DNA of 64,000 nt from contig NZ_JAEA01000002.1 in NCBI RefSeq assembly GCF_000518665.1, positions 62,001-126,000 of the forward strand, read 5' to 3'. This document shows, one piece after another, positions 35,109 to 45,060 of the stretch. Source of the stretch: Microvirga flocculans ATCC BAA-817. Lineage in GTDB: Bacteria; Pseudomonadota; Alphaproteobacteria; Rhizobiales; Beijerinckiaceae. A program made the translations under genes and the position numbers. The first letter of the stretch is position 1; every line of letters begins with the position of its first letter. The notes under the pieces are model-generated. The model was given only the letters and a program-made list of their open reading frames with translations. It ran no database searches and was not told where the DNA came from.

Positions 35109-37907
35109 CTATTGCCCGAGGCGTTCGAGCAGGGCCGGCACGTGCACCTGATCGGCCTTGTAGTTGCCTGTGAGCGCATACATGACGATGTTGACGCCGC
35201 TGCGATAGGAAAATTCCCGCTGGCGCTGGTCGGTGCCGACGACGGGGTAGAGCCATTCGCCCCGCGCCCCGACCGCCCAGGCGGCGGCGAGATCGTTGGA
35301 GGTGATGATGATCGGCGAGACGCCGTCGCCTGAGCGGGCAGGGCGGCTGACCTCACCCTCCGCCTGCGGCGGCAGCGCCTCCACCCAGGTCTGCCCCGTG
35401 GCGTAGCGGCCGGGGAAGCTGTCGAGGAGGTAGAAGGTTTTGGTGAGCACGTGATCGGCGGGAACCGGCTCCAGCTCGGGGAGGTCGAGGCTCGCCAGCA
35501 TGCGCCGCAGATACTGACCCTCGGCGGTGGGGGCTCCGTCCGGGCGACTGCCGAAAGCGTCGCGCGTATCGAAGATCACCGTGCCGCCGCCCTTCATGAA
35601 GGCATCGAGACGCCGGATCGCGGCCTCCGACGGCATAGGCCGGTTCGCCACGATCGGCCAGTAGATCAGCGGATAGAATGCCACTTCGTCCCGGGACAGG
35701 TCTATGCCGATGGGAGCGCCCGGCGAAAGCGCCGTTCGCTGGCTCAGCACCTGGGTCAGTCCGGAAAGTCCCGCCTTGCTGGTCTCGTCGACCTGTGCGT
35801 CGCCCGTGATGACATAGGCAAGACGCGTCACGAGTGCGGGGTTGGCGCTCTCCATCGTCATGCGACGCTCCTGCGCCTGCGCATCGGGCATGGGAGCGAG
35901 GAGGAACGACGAGGCGATGAGGATGGCCGCTGCCGCGCCCGCCTTCCGCAGGCGTCCGGACAGGTTCGAGAGATGCCCGCCAAGCCAGAGCGAGGCGAGG
36001 GTATCGGCGAGCAGGAGCAGGAGAGCCAGCATGAAAAGCGGCATGCGCAGGTCGATGGTCTGCGCTCCCGCGAGCGGCGCGACCCGGGCCTTGAGCGGTG
36101 CGATGTCGAGCGGAGCCAGCCTATCGGTCGGCAAAAGGGCGTTGACGGCCAGGCTCGAATCCACCGGACCGTAGAAACCCGGCGGGTGCTCGCCGTTGGC
36201 GCGCTCGGCAAAGTTGCGGGTGATCGCGCGGGCCGTCGCCGGGGGGGAGATGTACATGCCGTATCCGTCGAGGGTCAGGCGCGGAGCCACGGTTTCGGTT
36301 CCGGCATTGCGCAATTCCGCCCCGGTATCGCCGGGCGTGCCCGCGAGCGCCGTCGTCCGGCGCAGCATGTCGACGAAGAGACCGGACAGGGGCAGGTTCG
36401 ACCAGGTGGTGTCGGCGGTCACGTGAAAGAGCACGACCATCCCGTCGCCGCGTTTGTCAGCGGTCACGATCGGCGTGCCGTCGGCCAGCGCCGCCCAGGT
36501 TTTCGCCGGCAGGTCGCCGTCCGGCTCCGCGAGGATCTGGCGGCGGATGCCGATTTCCTCGGGAACCTGAAGACCGAAGAAGGGACTTTCGCGGGTGAAC
36601 GGCGCGAAGGTCTTCGGCGTGTCCCAGGAAAGCGTGCCGCCGAGGCTGCGTCCGCCCCGGCGCAGGCGCACCGGCACCAGGTCGTCGTTGCCGGCGGCAA
36701 GCCTGGACCCTGCAAAGCGCAGCAGCATGCCGCCCCGCTCCACGAAGGCCGTGACCTTGCCCAGGGTCTCGCGGTCGAGGCCGCCCACATCGGCGAGCAC
36801 CAATACGGAAACCTGCTCGTCGATAAGCTGGTTCACCGCATCGGCCACGCCGCCGCGGCCCATGCGGATTTCCGAATAAGGCGAGAGCGCCCGCTCGATG
36901 TAATAGAGCGGCGAAAGAAGCGGCTGGGCCTGATCCGCCGTGCCGCCGAAGACGAGGCCGACGCGGCGGCGCTTGCCCCGCTCGTCGAGAAGGTGAACGG
37001 CGCCGGCGGAGTTCTCGCCCAGAACTTCGATGCGGGCGATGGCGTTGCGGATCTCCGTCGGCAGAGTGAAGGCGACGTTCGTTTCGGTGGCATCCGTCTC
37101 GAAGGAGAAGCGCGTGTCGGCGAGCGGCAGGCTTTTCAGGTCGAGAGCGCGGATCGTGCCGGAATCGCGCCCGTTCGGCTCGGGCCGCACGAGCCTGACA
37201 TTGAGCTGGCCGCTGGCATTCTCCACGCCTGCGACGGCGATGGCCGGAGTACGCTCCGCCTTCAGCACCGTGATCCGCGACCCGTCCGCCATTGCCGCCA
37301 AACCGTCGATGAAACCCTGCCCGTTAACGCCTGCAACCCCATCGCTGATCCAGACGATACGGGCGTCCGGCGTCGCTTCCAGAAAACGCTTCATGGAGTC
37401 GAGATGCGCCTGACGGTTCTGCAGATGCGGCTGAGGCTTCAGGGAGCGCAGGCGGTCGAGCATGGCGGCGGGACTTGCAGGCTCGATGGCTGCCGGCGCT
37501 TCGGCCGTCGCCAGAAGCGCCACCGTGCGCCCGTCCCGGCCTGCGGCCTCGATACGCTCGGCGGCGATGGCCATGCGCTCGCGCCAGTCGTGAGCGGCGG
37601 CGAAACCGTTGTCGAGCACGAGCAGGATCGGCGAGCGGTCGTTGTCCTCCGCCAGCGGGTTCCACACCGGTCCTGCGGCGGCGAGAATGAGAAAGCCTGC
37701 GAGCAGCAGCCGCATCAGCAGGAGCCACCATGGCGTGCGGGCGGGCGTTTCCTGTTCGGGTCGAAGATCGGCGAGGATCTTGAGCGGCGGAAAGTCCACG
37801 CGCTTCGGCTGCGGTGGCGTGATGCGCAGGAGGAGCCAGATCGCCGGCAGCGCGGCGAGCGCCGTGAGGACGAGCGGAGCGGCGAAGGTGAGAGGAAAGC
37901 CCAGCAT
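35109..37907 (-). CDS. DUF4159 domain protein with BatA-like N-terminus
   Basis: This 932-residue protein begins with a BatA/aerotolerance N-terminal domain (two helices; WLLLRITPPQPKRVDFPPLKIL) followed by a VWA-like region (PILLVLDNGFAAAHDWRERM). A central helix near 640-660 precedes the C-terminal DUF4159 domain (about 710-930), which starts TRLAYVITGDAQVDETSKAGL and contains GGTVIFDTRDAF. It is an inner-membrane protein with large exported parts. It lies 15 bp upstream of the 690-residue partner and 3 bp downstream of the DUF58 gene. A long frame on the opposite strand is only a shadow of its GC-rich codons. Confidence 0.85.
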   Translation of the reverse strand: MLGFPLTFAAPLVLTALAALPAIWLLLRITPPQPKRVDFPPLKILADLRPEQETPARTPWWLLLMRLLLAGFLILAAAGPVWNPLAEDNDRSPILLVLDNGFAAAHDWRERMAIAAERIEAAGRDGRTVALLATAEAPAAIEPASPAAMLDRLRSLKPQPHLQNRQAHLDSMKRFLEATPDARIVWISDGVAGVNGQGFIDGLAAMADGSRITVLKAERTPAIAVAGVENASGQLNVRLVRPEPNGRDSGTIRALDLKSLPLADTRFSFETDATETNVAFTLPTEIRNAIARIEVLGENSAGAVHLLDERGKRRRVGLVFGGTADQAQPLLSPLYYIERALSPYSEIRMGRGGVADAVNQLIDEQVSVLVLADVGGLDRETLGKVTAFVERGGMLLRFAGSRLAAGNDDLVPVRLRRGGRSLGGTLSWDTPKTFAPFTRESPFFGLQVPEEIGIRRQILAEPDGDLPAKTWAALADGTPIVTADKRGDGMVVLFHVTADTTWSNLPLSGLFVDMLRRTTALAGTPGDTGAELRNAGTETVAPRLTLDGYGMYISPPATARAITRNFAERANGEHPPGFYGPVDSSLAVNALLPTDRLAPLDIAPLKARVAPLAGAQTIDLRMPLFMLALLLLLADTLASLWLGGHLSNLSGRLRKAGAAAAILIASSFLLAPMPDAQAQERRMTMESANPALVTRLAYVITGDAQVDETSKAGLSGLTQVLSQRTALSPGAPIGIDLSRDEVAFYPLIYWPIVANRPMPSEAAIRRLDAFMKGGGTVIFDTRDAFGSRPDGAPTAEGQYLRRMLASLDLPELEPVPADHVLTKTFYLLDSFPGRYATGQTWVEALPPQAEGEVSRPARSGDGVSPIIITSNDLAAAWAVGARGEWLYPVVGTDQRQREFSYRSGVNIVMYALTGNYKADQVHVPALLERLGQ

Positions 37908-37910
37908 CGC

Positions 37911-38837
37911 TCAGCGCCCTCCGATGCCGGCGCCGCGCGAGGTCGCCACGAGCGTCATGATGCGCAGCGCCGCTTCGCTCGCCGGGCGGTCGGTGCGATG
38001 GATCGTCAGCGTCCAGCCGCGGCGGCGGGCTAGATCCTGGAGCTCCTCCCGGTGCTGCCGGATGCGAAGCCGATAGGCCTGCCCCCAGGAGGCGGCATCG
38101 CCAATGCGCAGGGACAGGCCGTCCTCGAGATCGTGCAGAACCGCCTGTCCCTGGAACGGGAAGGTTTCTTCGACGGGATCGACGATCATGACGAGATGGC
38201 CGCGCGCGCCGCGGGAGGAAATGCCCTCCACCATGGCGGCGATCTCGCGGAGGGGGGAGAGGAAATCGCCGATCAGCACGGCTTCGTGCTGAGGCGCGAT
38301 GGAGGCCTGCGGCGGCAGGTCATCCTCCCGCGAAGCCCGGTCCGCCACGAGGGCCTGGGCCATGGATTCCGCAATCTGGCGGGTGGCCCGGGGCGGCATC
38401 GATCCGAGCATGCCGACACGCTCGCCGGATTCGACGAAGCAATGGGCCAGCGCCAGGCCGAGCACGATGGCGCGCTCGATCTTGGAGGCCTGCGCCAGGT
38501 CCGAGACGTAGCCCATGGAGGCCGAGCGGTCGATCCAGAACCACATGGTCTGGGCGGTCTCCCATTCGCGCTCGCGCACATAGAGCCGGTCGTCGCGGCC
38601 TGAGCGGCGCCAGTCGATACGCTGCGCCGCTTCGCCCGCCACGAAGGGACGGAACTGCCAGAAGGTCTCGCCGGTGCCGGCGCGCCGGCGGCCGTGGATG
38701 CCATGGGCGAGATTGGCGGCCACGCGCCTTGCCTCGAGCACGAGGCGGGGCATGCGATGCGCCAGGGAGAGCGCATTCTCCGTTTCGCGGCGGCCCGGCG
38801 CGCGGGCGCTTTCGGGAAGGACCCTGACACGGGCCAT
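37911..38837 (-). CDS. DUF58 domain-containing protein
   Basis: This 308-residue protein has the DUF58 signature GTGETFWQFRPFVAGEAAQR then IDWRRSGRDDRLYVREREWE, and a VWA-like metal site WFWIDRSASMGY. DUF58 proteins are regular partners of MoxR ATPases and may act as substrate adaptors for their chaperone activity. No membrane segment is obvious. It lies between the MoxR gene (9 bp gap) and the DUF4159 gene (3 bp gap). Confidence 0.9.
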   Translation of the reverse strand: MARVRVLPESARAPGRRETENALSLAHRMPRLVLEARRVAANLAHGIHGRRRAGTGETFWQFRPFVAGEAAQRIDWRRSGRDDRLYVREREWETAQTMWFWIDRSASMGYVSDLAQASKIERAIVLGLALAHCFVESGERVGMLGSMPPRATRQIAESMAQALVADRASREDDLPPQASIAPQHEAVLIGDFLSPLREIAAMVEGISSRGARGHLVMIVDPVEETFPFQGQAVLHDLEDGLSLRIGDAASWGQAYRLRIRQHREELQDLARRRGWTLTIHRTDRPASEAALRIMTLVATSRGAGIGGR

Positions 38838-38846
38838 GGCGGAATC

Positions 38847-39863
38847 CTAGCCCGCCAGCCGCGTAACGAGCCGGCCGATGACGCTTCCGATGGTGTCTCC
38901 GTCCGCCCGGGCTGCGAAGGTGAGCGCCATGCGGTGCTTGAGCACCGGCTCGGCCAGCGCCGCCACGTCGGCAATGGAAGGCGCCACGCGGCCCTCGATG
39001 AGCGCGCGGGCCCGCACCGCCAGCATGAGCGCCTGGCTGGCGCGGGGGCCGGGGCCCCACAGGATCCTGTCGGTCACGCCCTCGATCCGGTCGCTTTCCG
39101 GCCGGGCCGAGCGCACGAGATCGAGGATCGCCTCGATGACGCTCTCGCCCACGGGCAGGCGGCGCACCAGGCGCTGGGCGTTCATGAGCGCCTCGGCATT
39201 CATCACGGTCGCGGGCTTGCGGTCCTCGGCCCCTGTGGTCTCGATGAGGATGCGCCGTTCGGCGTCGCGGCTCGGGTAACCGACGTCGATTTCCAGGAGG
39301 AAACGGTCGAGCTGGGCCTCGGGGAGGGGATAGGTGCCCTCCTGCTCGATGGGGTTCTGGGTTGCCAGCACGTGGAAGGGCTGGGGCAGGTCGTGCCGCT
39401 CGCCGCCCACCGAGACGTGATGCTCCTGCATAGCCTGCAGCAGGGCGGACTGGGTGCGCGGGCTCGCGCGGTTGATCTCGTCGGCCATGAGGAGCTGTGC
39501 GAAGACCGGCCCCTTCACGAACCGGAAGGAGCGACGCCGGTCCGCGCCCTCGTCGAGGATCTCGGAGCCGAGGATGTCGGAGGGCATCAGATCGGGCGTG
39601 AACTGGATGCGCCGGGCGTCGAGACCGAGCACGATGCCGAGCGTTTCCACGAGCTTGGTCTTGGCAAGGCCCGGCACGCCGACCAGAAGGCCATGGCCTC
39701 CGGCGAGAAGGGTGATGAGGGTGAGATCGACCACGTCTTCCTGGCCGAAGATGACGGAGTGAATGGCCTCGCGGGCGCGGCCGACAGTCTCAAGGGTCGC
39801 CTCCGCGTTGCGGATGATCGCGTCGTCCAGGGCGGTGGGCGCTTGAGCAATGCTGGCCGTCAT
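38847..39863 (-). CDS. MoxR-family AAA+ ATPase
   Basis: The protein has 338 residues from the ATG at 39863, preceded by AGGGAGAA. The AAA+ core has Walker A LLVGVPGLAKTKLVETLG, Walker B LLMADEINRASPRTQSALLQ and ATQNPIEQEGTYPLPEAQLDRF (sensor 1 region), all typical of MoxR. These ATPases act as chaperones that insert metals or activate VWA-domain partners. It heads the operon MoxR-DUF58-DUF4159-690-residue membrane protein. Confidence 0.92.
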   Translation of the reverse strand: MTASIAQAPTALDDAIIRNAEATLETVGRAREAIHSVIFGQEDVVDLTLITLLAGGHGLLVGVPGLAKTKLVETLGIVLGLDARRIQFTPDLMPSDILGSEILDEGADRRRSFRFVKGPVFAQLLMADEINRASPRTQSALLQAMQEHHVSVGGERHDLPQPFHVLATQNPIEQEGTYPLPEAQLDRFLLEIDVGYPSRDAERRILIETTGAEDRKPATVMNAEALMNAQRLVRRLPVGESVIEAILDLVRSARPESDRIEGVTDRILWGPGPRASQALMLAVRARALIEGRVAPSIADVAALAEPVLKHRMALTFAARADGDTIGSVIGRLVTRLAG

Positions 39864-40066
39864 GAGGTCGTTCTCCCTCTCATTCGCAATTGCCCCCGAG
39901 GAGTTAATCTGCCTTCGATCCGGGTCGATAGGCAAGGGTCGATGCGCCGCAGCGCTTGACCCGGTCCGAGTGGACGAGACAGCCGGGGACTCTATGCTCT
40001 AAGGAAGTAACCATCGGCGGCCGTTCGTCGATCCTCAAAATGGAAAATCCTGTTCACGCTTGCGTC

Positions 40067-40666
40067 ATGACCGATCCCTCGCCTCTCGCCCCCGGCAGCG
40101 CGCTCGCCCGACTGACCGAAGCCCTCGGCCCCGATACCGGCAGAAAAGGGCTGCCGCCCGTCGAGCGCTGGAACCCCGTCTATTGCGGCGAGATCGACAT
40201 GCGCATCGCCGCCGATGGAACATGGCATTACATGGGGTCGCCCATCAACCGGCCCGCCCTCGTGAGGCTGTTCTCGACGGTTCTGCGCAAGGATCCTGAG
40301 CGTTACGTGCTCGTCACGCCCGTGGAGCGCGTCGGCATCATTGTCGAGGATGTGCCGTTCATCGCCGTCGAGATGGCCGTGGAGGGCGAAGGCGAGGGCC
40401 GCCAGATCGCGTTCCGCACCAATGTGGACGATCTCGTTCAGGTGGGGCCGGATCGTCCCCTGCGTTTCGAGCAGGATTCGAAGGGCGGCGTCAGGCCCTA
40501 TGTGAAGGTCCGCGGAGAGCTCTGGGCCCGCGTGACGCGGGCGCTCGCCCTCGACCTGGTCGCCTTGGGCGAGGAGAGGGATCTCAACGGGGAAGCGACC
40601 TTCGGTGTCGCGGCCGGCGGGGCCTTCTTTCCCGTCGCGCCCGCTTCCGAACTGGGCGTGCCCTGA
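40067..40666 (+). CDS. DUF1285 domain-containing protein
   Basis: The protein has 199 residues from the ATG at 40067; an in-frame ATG at 40040 would add nine residues and neither has a clear ribosome binding site. The DUF1285 pattern is present: CGEIDMRIAADGTWHYMGSP, RPALVRLFSTVLRKDPE and YVLVTPVERVGI. The function of the family is unknown. It is soluble. The stop overlaps the start of the following NUDIX gene (TGATG), so it is the first gene of a coupled four-gene operon. Confidence 0.87.
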   Translation: MTDPSPLAPGSALARLTEALGPDTGRKGLPPVERWNPVYCGEIDMRIAADGTWHYMGSPINRPALVRLFSTVLRKDPERYVLVTPVERVGIIVEDVPFIAVEMAVEGEGEGRQIAFRTNVDDLVQVGPDRPLRFEQDSKGGVRPYVKVRGELWARVTRALALDLVALGEERDLNGEATFGVAAGGAFFPVAPASELGVP

Positions 40667-41304
40667 TGCGCCTTGCTCCCCACGACGCGCCGGATTTCCT
40701 GACGCTGGCGGCCGGACGGCTCCGGCCCGAGCCGCCCCGGGCGGAGGAGGCCTTGGCGAATCCCAGAGGCGATCACAGCCTCGACGATGTGCCCCTGGTC
40801 CGTCCCCTGTCCCCGAAGCCGGCTGCGGTTCTCGTGCCCGTGGTCATGCGCGAGACGCCGATGCTGCTGCTCACCGAGCGCGCCGCCCATCTGCGCCAGC
40901 ATTCGGGGCAGATCGCCTTTCCGGGCGGACGGGTCGATCCGGAGGATGCTTCCGTCCTGGCGGCGGCTTGCCGCGAGGCCATGGAGGAGATCGGCCTCGA
41001 CAGCCGGTTCATCAGTCCGCTCGGCTATCTCGACGCCTATTTGTCCACCACGAATTATCTCGTCATGCCGGTGGTGGCGCGGATTTCGCCTTCCTACATC
41101 CTCAACCTCAACCGGGATGAGGTGGCCGATACCTTCGAGGTGCCGCTCAGCTTCCTCATGGACCCCGCGCGGCACGAACTGCACGCGCGGGAATGGCAGG
41201 GCAGGCTTCGCCGCTACTATGCAATGCCGTACGAAGGGCGCTACATCTGGGGCGTGACGGCGGGCATCATCCGCAACCTTTACGAGAGGCTCTACGGTTC
41301 ATGA
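40666..41304 (+). CDS. CoA-pyrophosphatase-type NUDIX hydrolase
   Basis: This 212-residue protein has AAVLVPVVMRETPMLLLTER, the CoA-type LRQHSGQIAFPGGRVDPEDA and the NUDIX box completed by AACREAMEEIGL. The UPF0035 pattern of the NudL/YeaB group is recognisable, so it probably hydrolyses CoA or its derivatives to phosphopantetheine and ADP. It starts within the stop of the DUF1285 gene and its own stop overlaps the start of the small membrane protein gene (ATGA). Confidence 0.88.
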   Translation: MRLAPHDAPDFLTLAAGRLRPEPPRAEEALANPRGDHSLDDVPLVRPLSPKPAAVLVPVVMRETPMLLLTERAAHLRQHSGQIAFPGGRVDPEDASVLAAACREAMEEIGLDSRFISPLGYLDAYLSTTNYLVMPVVARISPSYILNLNRDEVADTFEVPLSFLMDPARHELHAREWQGRLRRYYAMPYEGRYIWGVTAGIIRNLYERLYGS

Positions 41305-41558
41305 CGCGGGCGGTTGTTCAGGGATTGGTGCTGTTTCTCCTGCCCTTCGTCCTCTTCGGTTCCTATCTCGTCATCCGCCGCCGCAATCCTCTGCTCTGGT
41401 CCCATTGGAGCAGCCAGTCGGTCTGGCTCACCATCGCGGGCTTGTGCTTCGTCGTCGTCTCGCTGATCGTGACGGGGTTTCTGGACGAGCGCCAGACAGG
41501 CACGTATGTGCCCACGCGTGTTGAAAACGGGCGGTTGATCCCAGGACATTTCGAGTGA
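41301..41558 (+). CDS. DUF6111-type small membrane protein
   Basis: This 85-residue protein has two hydrophobic helices (about residues 5-25 and 42-62) joined by a basic loop RRRNPLLW, and a polar tail TGTYVPTRVENGRLIPGHFE. This pattern, and the position between a CoA-type NUDIX gene and the CCA-adding enzyme, are typical of an alphaproteobacterial DUF6111 protein. Its function is unknown. Start and stop codons overlap both neighbours (ATGA before, TGATG after). Confidence 0.82.
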   Translation: MTRAVVQGLVLFLLPFVLFGSYLVIRRRNPLLWSHWSSQSVWLTIAGLCFVVVSLIVTGFLDERQTGTYVPTRVENGRLIPGHFE

Positions 41559-42802
41559 TGGAAACTCTCGACCGACAGGCGCTGGCCGGCCTTCTCGAAC
41601 GCGGCCCCCTGCGCCGCCTCCTGGAGGCCTACAACGATGCGACCGAGGAAACGCGCATCGTGGGCGGTGCCGTGCGCAACGCTCTCCTGGGGCGGCCCGT
41701 CACGGAGGTGGACTGCACCACGACCATGCTGCCCGAGGCCATCGTGGAACGGGCGAGGAAGGCCGGGTTCAAGGCGGTGCCCACCGGGATCGAGCACGGC
41801 ACGGTCACGGTGATCGTCGATGGCGAGCCCTTCGAGGTCACGACCCTGCGCGAGGATGTGGAGACGGACGGCCGCTATGCGGTCGTGCATTTCGGCCGCG
41901 ATTTCGTCCTCGACGCGCGGCGGCGGGATTTTACGATCAATGCGCTCTCCCTCGGTCTCGACGGAAAGCTCTACGATTACACGGATGGCGCGGCGGATCT
42001 GGCTGCCCGGCGCGTCCGCTTCATCGGCGAGGCCCGCACCCGCATCCGCGAAGATTACTTGAGGATCATGCGCTTCTTCCGCTTCCATGCGGAATATGCC
42101 GAGGGCGACCCCGACGCGGAGGGGCTTGAGGCCTCGGGGGCCGAGCGGCAGGGACTCGACATCCTGTCCAGGGAGCGCATCCGCCACGAACTGCTCAAGC
42201 TGCTCGTGGCCCGGCGGGCGGAGGATACGATCCGCGTCCTCGCCGATCACGGTTTTCTCACGCGGCTCCTCGGCGGCGTCGCCGAGTTCGGCCGGTTCGG
42301 CCGGATCGTCTCCGCCGATCGGGGCGATCCCAGCCCGGTCTGGCGCCTGGCGGCGCTGGCGGTCATGGTGGAGGAGGACGCGGAGCGTCTGCGGGAGCAT
42401 TTCCGGCTCTCCAACGACGAGCACAGGAAGCTCACGGCCTATGCGCGGCTCCTGACCCGGCTCAAGGGCTGGGCTCCGCCGCTCGATGCGGCGGCCATCC
42501 GCCGCCTTGTGGCCGATCATGAGCCGGAGGTTCTCGAACGCGTTCTCACCGCGACCTCCGGGGAGCCCTCTCCCCGCGTTCATGCGGAGGCCCGACGGTC
42601 GCTCGAACGCTTTCGCAGCGGGGCCGAGCCCGTGCCGGTCTTTCCCCTGCGCGGGGCCGACCTCATCGAGGGCGGCATCCCGAAGGGGCCGAAGGTCGGC
42701 GAGGCCCTCGCCCGGGCCCGCCGGGCGTGGCTGGAAGAGGGGTGCCGGACCGACGAAGGCTATGCCCGAGACCTGCTCGGGCGGGTGCTGGAGCGGGCTT
42801 AG
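41558..42802 (+). CDS. cca: CCA tRNA nucleotidyltransferase
   Basis: The 414-residue protein has the class II nucleotidyltransferase head [15 protein letters not shown] with the metal-binding TEVDCTTTM, then [14 protein letters not shown] and [19 protein letters not shown]. It adds or repairs the 3' CCA end of tRNA. The ATG at 41558 overlaps the preceding stop; a GTG one codon earlier is possible. Its stop shares four bases (TTAG) with the stop of the convergent hemF gene, so no intergenic terminator exists there. Confidence 0.92.
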   Translation: METLDRQALAGLLERGPLRRLLEAYNDATEETRIVGGAVRNALLGRPVTEVDCTTTMLPEAIVERARKAGFKAVPTGIEHGTVTVIVDGEPFEVTTLREDVETDGRYAVVHFGRDFVLDARRRDFTINALSLGLDGKLYDYTDGAADLAARRVRFIGEARTRIREDYLRIMRFFRFHAEYAEGDPDAEGLEASGAERQGLDILSRERIRHELLKLLVARRAEDTIRVLADHGFLTRLLGGVAEFGRFGRIVSADRGDPSPVWRLAALAVMVEEDAERLREHFRLSNDEHRKLTAYARLLTRLKGWAPPLDAAAIRRLVADHEPEVLERVLTATSGEPSPRVHAEARRSLERFRSGAEPVPVFPLRGADLIEGGIPKGPKVGEALARARRAWLEEGCRTDEGYARDLLGRVLERA

Positions 42803-43704
42803 GGCCACCTCACGGTGGGCGGCATGGAGGACAGGATCGAGGCAATGTTGCCCCCGGTCTTCAGGCCGAAGATCGTGCCCCGGTCGTAGAGCAGGTTGAA
42901 TTCCACATAGCGCCCGCGCCGCACCTGCTGCTCCATGCGGTCCGCCTCCGTCCAGGAGGTGGCGGCGTTGCGGCGGACGATCTCGGGATACGCCTTGAGA
43001 AAAGCCTCGCCCACCTCGCGGGTGAAGGCGAAGTCCTCGTCCGGGTTCCCGGTCCAATGGTAATCGTAGAAGATGCCGCCGATGCCGCGCGGCTCGTTGC
43101 GGTGCTTGAGGAAGAAGTATTCGTCGCACCACTTCTTGTACTTTTCGTAAGACCCCGCCGGTGCATGGGCCCTGCAGGCCTCCTCCATCGCCCGATGGAA
43201 CAGGATCGTGTCGGCATCCTCCTGGGTCCGCCGCCGGTCGAGCACGGGGGTGAGATCCGCCCCGCCGCCGAACCAGGGCTTCGTCGTCACCACGAAGCGG
43301 GTGTTCATGTGCACCGTCGGAACGTTCGGGTTCCAGGGATGCGCGATGAGCGAGATGCCTCCGGCCCAGAACCGCGGGTCCTGGTCCGAGCCGGGGATCT
43401 GGCCCCGGAACTCGGGCGCGAACTCCCCGTGGACGGTCGAGACATGCACGCCCACCTTCTCGAAGACGCGGCCGCGCATCATGGACATGACGCCGCCGCC
43501 GCCGGGGGCGCCGCTGTGGTCCTTGCGCTCCCAGGGCGTGCGCTCGAAGCGGCCCGGCTCGGAGGCCTCCGGGGGGAGGGGGGCCGTCACCTCGTCCTCC
43601 AGCGCCTCGAAGGCCGCGCAGATCCGGTCGCGCAGCTGCGCGAACCAGACGGGAGCCTCGGCTTGCAGATGGGCAATGGCGGCTTGATCGGTCATCGGGG
43701 TCAT
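42799..43704 (-). CDS. hemF: Oxygen-dependent coproporphyrinogen III oxidase
   Basis: The protein has 301 residues from the ATG at 43704, chosen because its ATGA overlaps the trmL stop; an ATG three codons later is the alternative. HemF signatures are [51 protein letters not shown] and [20 protein letters not shown]. It converts coproporphyrinogen III to protoporphyrinogen IX using oxygen, in the cytosol. Haem made here feeds, among others, the bc1 complex encoded divergently from trmL. Confidence 0.94.
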   Translation of the reverse strand: MTPMTDQAAIAHLQAEAPVWFAQLRDRICAAFEALEDEVTAPLPPEASEPGRFERTPWERKDHSGAPGGGGVMSMMRGRVFEKVGVHVSTVHGEFAPEFRGQIPGSDQDPRFWAGGISLIAHPWNPNVPTVHMNTRFVVTTKPWFGGGADLTPVLDRRRTQEDADTILFHRAMEEACRAHAPAGSYEKYKKWCDEYFFLKHRNEPRGIGGIFYDYHWTGNPDEDFAFTREVGEAFLKAYPEIVRRNAATSWTEADRMEQQVRRGRYVEFNLLYDRGTIFGLKTGGNIASILSSMPPTVRWP

Positions 43705-44186
43705 GCCTCTGGGTTGGGGAGGGCGATAGGAGGAAACGATTGGGTCTGCCGGAGAGCCTCGCCCAGGATCATGGCGGCGGTTACCGCCACGTTGAGGGAA
43801 CGCAGCCCCGCCTGCATGGGAACGATCACCCGCGCATCGGCCGATTGGTGAACCTCTTCCGGCACGCCGGCGGATTCGCGGCCGACCAGGATGATGTCGT
43901 CCGGCCGGTATGCGAAGTCGGCATAGGGGATCGCTCCCTTGGTGGTGGCGAGGACCAGCCGGCCTCCGGCCTCCTGCCGCCAGGCCTCGAAGGCCCGCCA
44001 CGAGATGTGCCGGGCAATGGCCGCGCGATGAAGATAGTCCATGCCGGAACGGCGCAGGTTCCGGTCGGAGACATCGAAGGCGGCGGGCTCGATGAGCTCG
44101 ACGGGAACGCCGAGGCAGGCCGCCAGGCGCAGCATGGTGCCTGTGTTCTGCGGAATGTCCGGCTGGTAGATGGCGAGACGGGGCAT
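43701..44186 (-). CDS. trmL: tRNA (cytidine/uridine-2'-O-)-methyltransferase TrmL
   Basis: The protein has 161 residues from the ATG at 44186 ([16 protein letters not shown]). The SpoU/TrmH motifs are [33 protein letters not shown] and [22 protein letters not shown]. The short length is that of TrmL (YibK), a trefoil-knot enzyme that methylates the wobble nucleotide of leucine tRNAs. An in-frame ATG at 44198 is a possible alternative start. It is coupled to hemF by an ATGA overlap. Confidence 0.9.
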   Translation of the reverse strand: MPRLAIYQPDIPQNTGTMLRLAACLGVPVELIEPAAFDVSDRNLRRSGMDYLHRAAIARHISWRAFEAWRQEAGGRLVLATTKGAIPYADFAYRPDDIILVGRESAGVPEEVHQSADARVIVPMQAGLRSLNVAVTAAMILGEALRQTQSFPPIALPNPEA

Positions 44187-44487
44187 GGGTCCCGTCATCG
44201 GGGCAAGCGGCGCATCCGTCAAGTGAGACCGGCCGCCGGCCGGTGGAAGCCTTTCGGCGCCAGGAAAACGGCGGCATTTTGAACCGCAGGCTGGAACAAG
44301 TCCAATCCGGCTATGGACAGGCGGGCTTGGCCGTGCCAAACAGCCACCGCGCGGCGACTCCCAGTCGCATTGCGCGCGCGTCGACGCGCATGCTTGTTCC
44401 AATTTGGACCTTGCATGCCAAGTGCCTGGGTTTCCAAGGCATTGCCGATGCGCGGTTCTCGTTTTTTGATCAATGCTGGAGAGCCAA

Positions 44488-45036
44488 GTGGCCGAGACCA
44501 CCACTCATGTCGCTGAGCCGACACGGCGCGATTTCCTTTACATCGCCACGGGCGCAGCTGCCGCTGTCGGCGGAGCCACCCTGGTATGGCCCTTCATCCA
44601 GTCCCTGGCGCCCGACGCGGCGACGGTGGCTGCCGGCGCGCCTGTCGAGGTCGACCTGGCCCCCATCGCGCCAGGGCAGATCGTGAAAGTTTTCTGGCGT
44701 GGCAAGCTGATCTTCATCCGGCACCGTACGCCCGAGGAAATCAAGGCGGCCGAGGACGTGAACGTAGCCTCCCTGCGCGATCCTCAGCCCGACTCGGCCC
44801 GTGTGAAGGAAGGCAAGCCGCAGTGGCTCGTCGTCTTCGGCAACTGCACCCATCTGGGTTGCGTCCCGCTGGGTCAGCAGGGTGAGTATCATGGCTGGTT
44901 CTGCCCCTGCCACGGTTCGGTGTTCGATACCTCCGGCCGCGTCCGCGGCGGTCCGGCGCCGACCAATCTGCCGATCCCGCCCTATTCCTTCGCGTCCGAC
45001 ACGAAGGTCATCATCGGCCAAGAAGCCACGGCGTAA
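44488..45036 (+). CDS. petA: Ubiquinol-cytochrome c reductase Rieske iron-sulfur subunit
   Basis: The protein has 182 residues from a GTG at 44488, which has GGAGAG four bases upstream; an ATG at 44473 would add five residues but lacks such a site. A twin-arginine signal anchor (TRRDFLYIATGAAAAVGG) precedes the Rieske domain with CTHLGC and CPCHGS, which bind the 2Fe-2S cluster by two Cys and two His. It transfers electrons from ubiquinol to cytochrome c1 in the bc1 complex at the inner membrane. It is the first gene of petABC. Confidence 0.95.
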   Translation: MAETTTHVAEPTRRDFLYIATGAAAAVGGATLVWPFIQSLAPDAATVAAGAPVEVDLAPIAPGQIVKVFWRGKLIFIRHRTPEEIKAAEDVNVASLRDPQPDSARVKEGKPQWLVVFGNCTHLGCVPLGQQGEYHGWFCPCHGSVFDTSGRVRGGPAPTNLPIPPYSFASDTKVIIGQEATA

Positions 45037-45060
45037 CCCAGCGACGATCAGGCGATATCC

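Noticed and set aside
35451-38033. 860-codon open frame on the plus strand opposite the DUF4159 gene
   Set aside because: It mirrors the codon structure of the minus-strand gene, has no ribosome binding site, and its composition (His, Arg, Glu and Gly-rich) is that of a GC-rich shadow frame.
44464-44474. FNR box before petA (TTGATCAA)
   Set aside because: The two half-sites lack the four-base spacer of FNR-type operators and the sequence overlaps the start region.
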